From: Candidatus Pacearchaeota archaeon
GTDB taxonomy: Archaea > Nanoarchaeota > Nanoarchaeia > Pacearchaeales > GW2011-AR1
DNA: 9,130 nt
Reading direction: 5' to 3'
Assembly (NCBI GenBank): GCA_002690445.1
Contig: NZER01000477.1
Coordinates: forward strand, 1-9,130
The translations under genes and the position numbers were made by a program. Below, piece by piece: positions 4,916-9,130 of the stretch. Positions within the stretch are counted from its first letter, which is position 1, and every line of letters starts with the position of its first letter. Under the pieces are notes generated by a model, which was not told the DNA's origin, ran no database searches, and saw nothing but the letters and a program-made list of their open reading frames with translations.

Positions 4916-5155
4916 TTATTGTTCTAGCCAATCCCCAAAATTACCATGTAAAGATTCGTGACACCAGTTACATAGAGTATCTAAATCTCCTATATTGTAA
5001 TCCCAAGGTTCTTTATTATTTTCATAGAATCTATGATGAGCATGAAGTGGTCTATCTGTAGTCTTACATATAACACATTTGTGATCATCTTTCTTATAGA
5101 CTCTCTTTCTAAACTCTATCCATCTAGAGTCTTTTAACTTTTCCTTATACTGCAT
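4916..5155 (-). CDS. HNH endonuclease, 79 aa
   Basis: A compact HNH nuclease domain makes up nearly the whole protein: CVIC (Cys27, Cys30), LHAHH (37-41), then GDLDTLCNWCHESLH (56-70) with Cys62, Cys65, His66 and His70. The two CxxC pairs bind structural zinc. The HAHH histidines and the terminal HxxxH supply metal-binding and general-base residues. The frame is open to 5239, but the ATG at 5155 with AAAAGG eight bases ahead is the sensible start. It overlaps the upstream gene by 11 bases. Small phage HNH proteins act as homing-type or packaging-related nicking enzymes. With no terminase nearby and no intron seen, a free-standing homing or early DNA-processing role is more likely. Confidence 0.9.
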   Translation of the reverse strand: MQYKEKLKDSRWIEFRKRVYKKDDHKCVICKTTDRPLHAHHRFYENNKEPWDYNIGDLDTLCNWCHESLHGNFGDWLEQ

Positions 5156-5375
5156 ATGTTGTACCTTTTCTATCGTAGAAGAACAATGCACCTGGACCAT
5201 TACCTTCATAGTCTTGTGATGCATAGAGACACACACCATTGTCTAGTTCTAATACTCTACATCCATTATGAGATAAATCCCAATACTCATTGTCTGCCTC
5301 TTTCTTAGTCATCTCTCTTATCTTTACTATCTTAGCACCTTCTAAGTCGTTGTAGGCATTTTCTATAGTACCCAT
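5145..5375 (-). CDS. Conserved-type phage protein of unknown function, 76 aa
   Basis: The segment GAKIVKIREMTKKEADNEYW followed by VLELDNGVCLYASQDYEGNGPGALFFY resembles a recurrent phage and bacterial small protein with an 'LELDDGxxLYxSxDxEGNGPGxLF' core. I know no function for it. A mixed alpha/beta fold is likely. The ATG at 5375 has AAAAGGAG at good spacing. Its stop overlaps the HNH start by 11 bases, so the two are coupled. There is no metal site apart from single cysteines (39 and 49), and no membrane segment. Confidence 0.85.
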   Translation of the reverse strand: MGTIENAYNDLEGAKIVKIREMTKKEADNEYWDLSHNGCRVLELDNGVCLYASQDYEGNGPGALFFYDRKGTTYAV

Positions 5376-5387
5376 TGGTTACTCCTT

Positions 5388-5519
5388 TTATTTTAGTATT
5401 ATGTGTTTTATTATTAAACCCCAGAACAAACAACATGCACAAATCACTGCTATTAGTCCTAAGATTCTACTGCTTCTAGCTAGGAAGTCGATTATTGTAT
5501 CAACTGTTGTAGGTTTCAT
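5388..5519 (-). CDS. Single-span membrane peptide, 43 aa
   Basis: A short ORF with ATG at 5519, preceded by GGAGGG four to five bases away, overlapping the 3' end of the upstream gene by 20 bases. Residues 1-19 are polar (MKPTTVDTIIDFLARSSRI). Residues 20-42 (LGLIAVICACCLFWGLIIKH and onward) form one hydrophobic membrane-spanning helix with a CACC cluster, ending in a short basic tail. The first arginines sit before the helix, so by the positive-inside rule the N-terminus may be cytoplasmic. Function is unknown. Small phage membrane proteins in early operons can act in superinfection exclusion or host takeover, but no family evidence supports a choice. Confidence 0.7.
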   Translation of the reverse strand: MKPTTVDTIIDFLARSSRILGLIAVICACCLFWGLIIKHIILK

Positions 5520-6054
5520 TTAGCCCTCCCTCTAGCCCTTCCTGTTTATAGATTATTGCCTGAGATAGGAGTTCATATTTTTCTTGCACTATCTTTCTAT
5601 AGTCTCTCTCATTTTCCCATATCTCTTTATCTACAAACTCTCTTAAAAAGTCTTCTACAATCTTCTCCTTAACTTCAAACAACTCATCTTCTATATCACC
5701 TAGAGACCATTCCATATATGGATTTTTAAATATAGCAAGTTCTTTCTTTAGCTTTTCATTCTCTTCTTCTAGTTCACAGACCTGACCAAAGAGATTGCTA
5801 CGATGTCGTTCTGACGGTCTATCTCTATGTGGTCTACGATCATCAATATATACACTAAAAGCATTGGCATTCTTACATTTAAGACTACCACCACTACCAT
5901 AGTGAAACCCTTCTTTAGGCTTTCTATACTTAATAAATAATTTCCATATAGAGTCGCTCTCTTTAGACATCTTATTAACTTTTTTAATAAACTTTCTATT
6001 TTCTTCTGTATTAGGAATATTCCTAACAAGGTGGTTATGTTTAGGCTGTGACAT
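5500..6054 (-). CDS. Phage protein of unknown function with coiled-coil segment, 184 aa
   Basis: Unrecognised. The N-terminal 75 residues contain IWKLFIKYRKPKEGFHYGSG and SLKCKNANAFSVYIDDRRP, a basic block that looks like a small beta-rich domain. A His/Arg-rich linker (PHRDRPSERHRSN) follows, then a coiled coil at about 91-110 (QVCELEEENEKLKKELAIFK) and an acidic helical C-terminal half. The domain plan, with a basic head, coiled coil and acidic tail, suggests an oligomeric protein that may bind nucleic acid; this is inference. The start at 6054 has AAAAGGAG ten bases ahead, a little far, and overlaps the previous gene by 14 bases. The stop overlaps the small membrane peptide gene. Confidence 0.85.
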   Translation of the reverse strand: MSQPKHNHLVRNIPNTEENRKFIKKVNKMSKESDSIWKLFIKYRKPKEGFHYGSGGSLKCKNANAFSVYIDDRRPHRDRPSERHRSNLFGQVCELEEENEKLKKELAIFKNPYMEWSLGDIEDELFEVKEKIVEDFLREFVDKEIWENERDYRKIVQEKYELLSQAIIYKQEGLEGGLNETYNS

Positions 6055-6325
6055 GATATTCTACTCCTTTTGAGGTTATACTGCTTATGGTATTTAGATT
6101 GATTGTTCTGTATGCTTGCTTTCTAGTATCAAGAACTATTACATAACCTAGCTTTGATGGATTATACTTTAACACTCCACCTTTAAGGTGTTTCTTTACT
6201 CCTAGTAAACAATTCATACGTCTAATCTCTCCACTTTTCTTTAAAAACACTACAGAGAATATAGTATTAGGGTCTCTATTCTCTTCTATTAACTTTATTA
6301 AGTCTACTCTATTTATTTCTTTCAT
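6041..6325 (-). CDS. SH3-barrel (WYL_2/DUF2693-like) phage protein, 94 aa
   Basis: The pattern FSVVFLKKSGEIRRMNCLLG (23-42), VKKHLKGG and YVIVLDTRKQAYRTINLNTI resembles phage proteins described as Sm-like SH3 beta-barrel (WYL_2/DUF2693) domains. These typically read 'F.V.F.KkdGs.R.MncrlGV...lkGg...y.......v.vyD....gyR.inl..I'. They are thought to be small regulatory or nucleic-acid-associated domains; their exact role is not established. The frame extends to a GTG at 6355, but the ATG at 6325 with AAAGG five bases ahead is preferred. A GC-rich hairpin lies just upstream of that binding site. The C-terminus overlaps the next gene by 14 bases. Confidence 0.78.
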   Translation of the reverse strand: MKEINRVDLIKLIEENRDPNTIFSVVFLKKSGEIRRMNCLLGVKKHLKGGVLKYNPSKLGYVIVLDTRKQAYRTINLNTISSITSKGVEYHVTA

Positions 6326-6342
6326 ATTAGCCTTTCTAGAGG

Positions 6343-6367
6343 GGAGATATTTCACTCCCCCCTATTG
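6343..6367 (-). other. GC-rich intergenic hairpin before the SH3-barrel gene
   Basis: In the message, GGGGAG and CTCCCC can pair around an 8-base loop, and outer bases (TAG with CTA) may extend the stem. It sits between the stop at 6394 and the ribosome binding site of the gene starting at 6325. No T tract follows in the leftward direction, so it is not an intrinsic terminator. It could be an RNA-processing or stability element. Confidence 0.4.
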
Positions 6368-6393
6368 ATTTATTCTATTAGAAGAATGTTAGC

Positions 6394-6669
6394 TTATGAC
6401 ATTTCCTCAAGGTCAACTAGCATTTGCTTTGTTTTAAGTAGTTTTATGTGTCTCATTTTTTCTGACTTACCATAGGTCTTCCAATGATTGACTATAGCTT
6501 CCATTACTTCTAGTGTCATTAATTCACTGTCAGCACATCTGAAGGTATCGTCTTCATCTATATATCCTACCTTCTTCAGGTGAGACATATGATTACATTG
6601 TGGTATTAGATATACCTTGGTAGTGCCAAACTCGTCATTATCGAATCCTATGTTATACCCATTTTTCAT
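6394..6669 (-). CDS. Phage protein of unknown function, 91 aa
   Basis: Unrecognised. The N-terminal half is beta-rich with Asp/Cys/His residues (NIGFDNDEFGTTKVYLIPQC, HMSHLKK, FRCADSEL) and the C-terminal third is helical and basic (MEAIVNHWKTYGK, MRHIKLLKTKQMLVDLEEM). Two cysteines (25 and 45) with several histidines could bind metal, but the spacing matches no named motif. The ATG at 6669 directly abuts the TAG of the 24-residue membrane peptide. The AAAGGAG site for this gene lies inside that peptide's coding sequence, so the two are translated together. It lacks signal and membrane segments. Confidence 0.85.
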   Translation of the reverse strand: MKNGYNIGFDNDEFGTTKVYLIPQCNHMSHLKKVGYIDEDDTFRCADSELMTLEVMEAIVNHWKTYGKSEKMRHIKLLKTKQMLVDLEEMS

Positions 6670-6744
6670 CTATAGGTCTCCTTTCATTATCCATATTAAA
6701 CACGCTAGCATTAATATACCATATATAACCATTCCTATTATCAT
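6670..6744 (-). CDS. Membrane microprotein, 24 aa
   Basis: A 25-codon ORF exactly fills the 71-base gap between two solid genes. Its ATG (6744) overlaps the upstream TGA in an ATGA junction, and its TAG (6670) abuts the ATG of the next gene. The product is almost entirely hydrophobic, starting MIIGMVIYGILMLACLIWI and ending MKGDL, and is long enough for one membrane helix with a short charged cytoplasmic tail. A GGAAGAAG site precedes it. Without this reading the gap would be non-coding. No family is recognised; known phage microproteins of this shape affect host membrane enzymes or lysis timing, but that is only an analogy. Confidence 0.6.
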   Translation of the reverse strand: MIIGMVIYGILMLACLIWIMKGDL

Positions 6745-7001
6745 TGTGTTCTTCTTCCGCTAGATACAATATCTCTAACATAAGTGTCTCCATATTCCCA
6801 AGAGCCAAACGTAGCTTCTGACTTAGCTGCAGTAAACCATCTAGCAAATGGATTCTCTGCTTCCTTCTTAGGAGATTGATATTTCTTTAGGACTCGATAT
6901 TCTATATTAAGAACCTCAAAGCCTATTTCCATTCTACAATTCCATACTTCATATGGATCTTCTAGTTTTCTAGTCTTACCACAAGGGTTAGTATTAGCCA
7001 T
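6741..7001 (-). CDS. Conserved-type phage protein, 86 aa
   Basis: The blocks RKLEDPYEVW (11-20), YRVLKKYQSPKKEAENPFAR (35-54) and WEYGDTYVRDI are the kind of aromatic-rich pattern found in recurring phage hypotheticals that read 'NPYEVW...W.WRVLKKYQ...NPYARWF...GD.YV..I'. I recall no function for them. It is likely a small beta-rich protein. The ATG at 7001 has AAAGGAGAATAACA before it, a strong site, and overlaps the preceding gene by 8 bases. A competing frame at 6653-6847 covers part of it but lacks a proper start and is rejected. The stop overlaps the membrane microprotein. Confidence 0.87.
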   Translation of the reverse strand: MANTNPCGKTRKLEDPYEVWNCRMEIGFEVLNIEYRVLKKYQSPKKEAENPFARWFTAAKSEATFGSWEYGDTYVRDIVSSGRRTQ

Positions 7002-7293
7002 TGTTATTCTCCTTTGCTTGTTGTTTTTCTAGTCTTCTTATTACTTGTTTAATGAAGTGATCATCTACTAACTCATCTGCACCTACGAACTCTTTATTTA
7101 GAGTTACTGTAACTTCTTCATCATAGTCAGAGACTTCCATACTAGGTTCACAAGTAGAGATATAGAAACCACTTGAATCTAGTGTGTGTGCTATAGCCTC
7201 TTTCAGATGTGTTAGTGTAGACTTAACTTCTGGTCTAGTTATAACAACTGCTTCATCTTTAATCTCTACTGTTGTAGAGTCTGTTACTTTCAT
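6994..7293 (-). CDS. Acidic phage protein of unknown function, 99 aa
   Basis: Unrecognised. It has an N-terminal beta-hairpin-like section (STTVEIKDEAVVITRPEV), a helix (LTHLKEAIAHTLDSSGFYI), an acidic middle (SMEVSDYDEEVTVTLNKEF) and a C-terminal helix ending in a polar tail (IRRLEKQQAKENNNG). The ATG at 7293 has AGGAGAAAGACT just upstream, a strong site. It is preceded by 45 bases without a gene, in which I see no clear promoter. It overlaps the next gene by 8 bases. There are no motifs for catalysis, metal or membrane. Confidence 0.85.
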   Translation of the reverse strand: MKVTDSTTVEIKDEAVVITRPEVKSTLTHLKEAIAHTLDSSGFYISTCEPSMEVSDYDEEVTVTLNKEFVGADELVDDHFIKQVIRRLEKQQAKENNNG

Positions 7294-7338
7294 AGTCTTT
7301 CTCCTATATTATTAGGGTTGATTTTGTATTGTTTTATT

Positions 7339-7641
7339 CTATTGTTTAGCTAGTAGGGAAAAAGGAACATTCCATTCTTTTCCACTTATATTAACTACGG
7401 CTCTAGTTCTATTCACTTTTACTATAGTTCCTGTTTCTTTTAGCTCTTTTCTAGGACTTTTTATTAGGACTGGATCTCCTATCCTTAGGTCGTACTTTAT
7501 AGCATTTGCTACTTCTTTTATTCTATCACTTATAGCAGAACGAATTAAACGTAGTTCGTCTAAATCTCTCATCTGCATAAGGGTTGCTAGTAACTCTTTT
7601 TTATCTACTTCGATATTACTTCCAGTTTTATGGTTAGTCAT
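7339..7641 (-). CDS. Phage protein with KOW/SH3-like C-terminal domain, 100 aa
   Basis: The layout is an N-terminal helical part (MRDLDELRLIRSAISDRIKE) followed by a small beta-barrel-type domain with the pattern LRIGDPVLIKSP ... KETGTIVKVNRTRAVVNI ... EWNVPFSLL. This matches a recurring set of phage proteins of the form 'DL..v..aIK......L.vGD.V.f.....G.v.kVNrk...V......W.VP...L', which resemble KOW/SH3 nucleic-acid-binding folds and have no fixed function. The start at 7641 overlaps the stop of the GP88-like gene (ATGA) and has AGAGG at proper spacing. The longer frame to 7707 only shadows that gene. Confidence 0.82.
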   Translation of the reverse strand: MTNHKTGSNIEVDKKELLATLMQMRDLDELRLIRSAISDRIKEVANAIKYDLRIGDPVLIKSPRKELKETGTIVKVNRTRAVVNISGKEWNVPFSLLAKQ

Positions 7642-8225
7642 TTTTTTACCTCTATTATTTGGGTTATCGGATTTCCTAGTGTATAACACATCATACACTC
7701 TAGGCACTTCTTACTACAATTAACATTGCTAGTAGGTTTACTAACGTTGTTAAAGACTTTATTAAAATGTTTAGGTAGTTCTACGTCTAGCTTATCTATA
7801 TATGGATTGGAGTATATAAGGATTAGATTCTTAGGCTTATCCCTATCCTTTAGGACTCTACTGACTATATTCTTACGTTTAGTCCATAGGGAAAACGTAG
7901 TCATAGGTTGATTAAGGCATATATTCATTATATTCTCTAGGTGTATAGAGTTTATAAGTTCCCCATGACTATGGAAACGTCCTACATTACTAGGACATAT
8001 TGGTAGGTACTGTCTAGGATGTATCTTAGTAGAAAGATACTCAGAGTTATTAAGAAACTTAGGTTTACAATTTTTTCTAAAAGTATTTAACATACTCATA
8101 GAATAACACTCTCTACATATAATGTCTTGCTTGGAATTATACATCCCATGGCAGAACTTATTACTAGTAGTGTCTGTATTTAAACTAGGAATACCTAGCA
8201 TTTTTCCTGATCCTACTGACCACAT
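7638..8225 (-). CDS. GP88-like cysteine-rich phage protein, 195 aa
   Basis: It resembles the phage 'gene product 88' type: GSGKMLGIPSLNT at the N-terminus (6-17), a cysteine block with Cys25, Cys37 and Cys40 (IICRECYSM), the motif RFHSHGEL (83-90), FSLWTKR (111-117) and a C-terminal cluster Cys170, Cys174, Cys177 and Cys180 (NCSKKCLECMMCY). The paired clusters suggest one or more Zn or Fe-S sites, and the central motifs recall an alpha/beta barrel, but the biochemical role of this family is not established. The ATG at 8225 has a near-perfect AGGAGGT ahead (8231-8237), which decides the start against a GTG at 8246. It is one base beyond the stop of the 56-residue zinc-finger gene. Confidence 0.82.
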   Translation of the reverse strand: MWSVGSGKMLGIPSLNTDTTSNKFCHGMYNSKQDIICRECYSMSMLNTFRKNCKPKFLNNSEYLSTKIHPRQYLPICPSNVGRFHSHGELINSIHLENIMNICLNQPMTTFSLWTKRKNIVSRVLKDRDKPKNLILIYSNPYIDKLDVELPKHFNKVFNNVSKPTSNVNCSKKCLECMMCYTLGNPITQIIEVKK

Positions 8226-8226
8226 A

Positions 8227-8397
8227 TTATACCTCCTCACTATCACATCTAGATATCATACCATCAGTATTCTTACATTTTTCGCTACAATATAGTTCTC
8301 CTGTAAACTCATTTTTTATAAGCAAGAATGGAAATACTACTCCGCATAGGCTACATTTTTGGCTAGGATTATTTAAATACTCATTAATTTTACTCAT
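8227..8397 (-). CDS. Small zinc-finger protein, 56 aa
   Basis: A four-cysteine finger is clear: KCSLCGVVFPF (Cys15, Cys18), then LYCSEKCKN (Cys37, Cys41), a CxxC...CxxxC treble-clef or TRASH-like arrangement. A further cysteine at position 51 sits in the acidic tail. The ATG at 8397 has AAGGAGAAC eight bases ahead, a strong site that begins inside the stop region of the previous gene. The stop (8227) is one base from the GP88-like start, and that gene's AGGAGGT binding site lies within this ORF. Likely a small nucleic-acid- or protein-binding factor; the target is unknown. Confidence 0.8.
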   Translation of the reverse strand: MSKINEYLNNPSQKCSLCGVVFPFLLIKNEFTGELYCSEKCKNTDGMISRCDSEEV

Positions 8398-8399
8398 AG

Positions 8400-8636
8400 T
8401 TAGTTCTCCTTATCTATAAAACATCCAACTTTAGGAAGATTGTCACCTCTAAAACCAACATCACTACATTTAGTACAAATATATATAGCAGATTTAGTAA
8501 AGTTTCCAATACCTCCAGGTACAGACTCTATTATAAAATTATGTTCTGACTCTAGAGAACGACCTTCCCTGTTTAATTCAACTTCTGTAGTATTTTTAAG
8601 CATCTCTTTTAATTTATTATCTAGATTACTTTCCAT
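8400..8636 (-). CDS. Phage protein with single CxxC, 78 aa
   Basis: Unrecognised. The N-terminal half is charged and helical (LDNKLKEMLKNTTEVELNRE), followed by a hydrophobic beta pattern (NFIIESVPGGIGNF, AIYICTKCSDVGFR) with Cys54 and Cys57 in CTKC and a third cysteine at 72 (GCF). This could be half of a zinc site completed by another residue or by dimerisation. The ATG at 8636 has AGGAGAAAAATAACT ahead, a strong though slightly distant site that lies inside the preceding stop region. It is followed within three bases by the 56-residue finger gene. Confidence 0.85.
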   Translation of the reverse strand: MESNLDNKLKEMLKNTTEVELNREGRSLESEHNFIIESVPGGIGNFTKSAIYICTKCSDVGFRGDNLPKVGCFIDKEN

Positions 8637-8638
8637 AG

Positions 8639-8821
8639 TTATTTTTCTCCTATATTAATTGTGAATGAGGCTAGTATTTTCTCTAGATATAGAAGGACAC
8701 TAGCAACATCTTGCTTATGCTCTTGCATAGTAACTAGAGCTTCTTTAGGTGTCATACCGAATCTCTTTATTAGGTATAACCATTCTTCTAGACCATCTAT
8801 TTGTTTAGTATTATTACTCAT
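8639..8821 (-). CDS. Small helical protein, 60 aa
   Basis: Unrecognised, mostly alpha-helical: IDGLEEWLYLIKRFGMTPKE (8-27), then ALVTMQEHKQDVASVLLYLE and a C-terminal FTINIGEK. A short turn around GMTPKEA separates two helices, an arrangement seen in small helix-turn-helix-like or adaptor proteins, but no confident HTH is visible. The frame extends to 8872, but the ATG at 8821 with AGAGGATA nine bases ahead is preferred. It overlaps the previous gene by 8 bases. The stop TAA sits close to the next gene's binding site. Confidence 0.75.
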   Translation of the reverse strand: MSNNTKQIDGLEEWLYLIKRFGMTPKEALVTMQEHKQDVASVLLYLEKILASFTINIGEK

Positions 8822-8969
8822 TATTATTATCCTCTTCAAAATAGAATTCAGTATGTTCTCTACATTCTCCACATAATCCTATATATACACCTTCTTTAGT
8901 TAATTGCAATCCATAGGATTCACCGAATCCAAAGAATGCCTTCATATTACAACACGTACTTACTAACAT
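8814..8969 (-). CDS. Small Cys-rich protein, possible zinc binder, 51 aa
   Basis: A short ORF with ATG at 8969 and a strong AGAGGAG site seven bases ahead; it reads through to TAA at 8814. Cys6-Cys7 at the N-terminus (MLVSTCCNMKAFFG) and Cys33-Cys36 (GLCGECREH), with His39 nearby, could form one metal site. The C-terminus is acidic (EFYFEEDNNNE). No family is recognised. It overlaps the following gene by 8 bases, and its upstream neighbour ends two bases before its ATG, so it fits the operon well. Confidence 0.72.
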   Translation of the reverse strand: MLVSTCCNMKAFFGFGESYGLQLTKEGVYIGLCGECREHTEFYFEEDNNNE

Positions 8970-8970
8970 A

Positions 8971-9130
8971 TTATTTCTCCTCTTCTATGTATTTATCTAG
9001 GATTGATTGAATACTATCATAATATTCATTAAAAATATCTTGACCAGCTTCTGTATAGCTAGTACCACCATGTTTTTCTTGTATAAGCGATATCATAGAA
9101 TTTTTACTTACCTCTAATAATCTCTCATGA
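8971..9130 (-). CDS. C-terminal part of an unknown protein (start beyond right edge)
   Basis: An open frame enters at the right edge and ends with TAA at 8971-8973. The 52 visible residues (HERLLEVSKNSMISLIQEKH and GGTSYTEAGQDIFNEYYDSI, ending DKYIEEEK) are polar and helical. The internal ATG at codon 12 has no Shine-Dalgarno, so the true start is probably outside the window. No family is recognised. The downstream gene's AGAGGAG binding site lies within its last codons, consistent with a shared message. Confidence 0.7.
   Translation of the reverse strand, partial: HERLLEVSKNSMISLIQEKHGGTSYTEAGQDIFNEYYDSIQSILDKYIEEEK

Noticed and set aside
5769..6029. 86-residue hydrophobic minus-strand frame
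   Set aside because: It is a shadow frame inside the 184-residue gene at 5500-6054, which has a ribosome binding site and sensible composition.
6653..6847. 64-residue minus-strand frame overlapping two genes
   Set aside because: It lacks a proper start and binding site and overlaps most of the well-supported gene at 6741-7001. The useful coding in this region is the 24-residue ORF in another frame.

Overview
The window looks like part of the early region of a tailed bacteriophage or prophage with a low-GC genome. Every convincing gene lies on the minus strand, so transcription runs from right (9130) to left (1). The genes are small and tightly packed. Most overlap or abut (ATGA, TAATG, GTGA and TAG-ATG junctions) and carry strong purine-rich ribosome binding sites of the AGGAG type. 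I see no structural, packaging or lysis genes. The low GC content and strong Shine-Dalgarno sites fit a Firmicutes-like host, but nothing in the sequence fixes the host.

Right block (about 4159-9130): a long co-oriented run of at least 17 mostly uncharacterised small genes. Recognisable members are a GP88-like cysteine-rich phage protein (7638-8225), a phage protein with a KOW/SH3-like C-terminal domain (7339-7641), a WYL_2/SH3-barrel-like protein (6041-6325), a small HNH endonuclease (4916-5155) and an Api92/YubB-like (DUF1281-type) protein (4494-4898). Between them sit several genes too short for routine calling: Cys-rich probable zinc-binding proteins (8814-8969, 8227-8397, 4343-4492) and two single-span membrane peptides (5388-5519 and only 24 residues at 6670-6744). 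The block ends at a strong intrinsic terminator at about 4042-4091. The tetranucleotide CTAG is clearly more frequent in this block than in the left one.

Intergenic control region (3843-4158): terminator, then an AT-rich stretch with three GTCTCA/TGAGAC boxes, a TGTGA-N6-TCACA palindrome and candidate promoter elements. This is the likely control point for the left block.

Left block (1-3842): a DNA recombination module. In transcription order it encodes a Cas4/RecB-like PD-(D/E)XK nuclease with a four-cysteine signature, two small unknown proteins, a Rad52-like single-strand annealing protein, and a protein with an SSB-like C-terminal tip that probably binds single-stranded DNA. After these come a 52-residue helix-turn-helix protein, a two-CxxC zinc-ribbon-like protein, several small partly coiled-coil proteins, and the N-terminal third of a C5 cytosine DNA methyltransferase that runs off the left edge. 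The nuclease would resect ends, the annealing protein would pair strands and the SSB-like protein would protect them. The methyltransferase may protect the phage DNA from host restriction.
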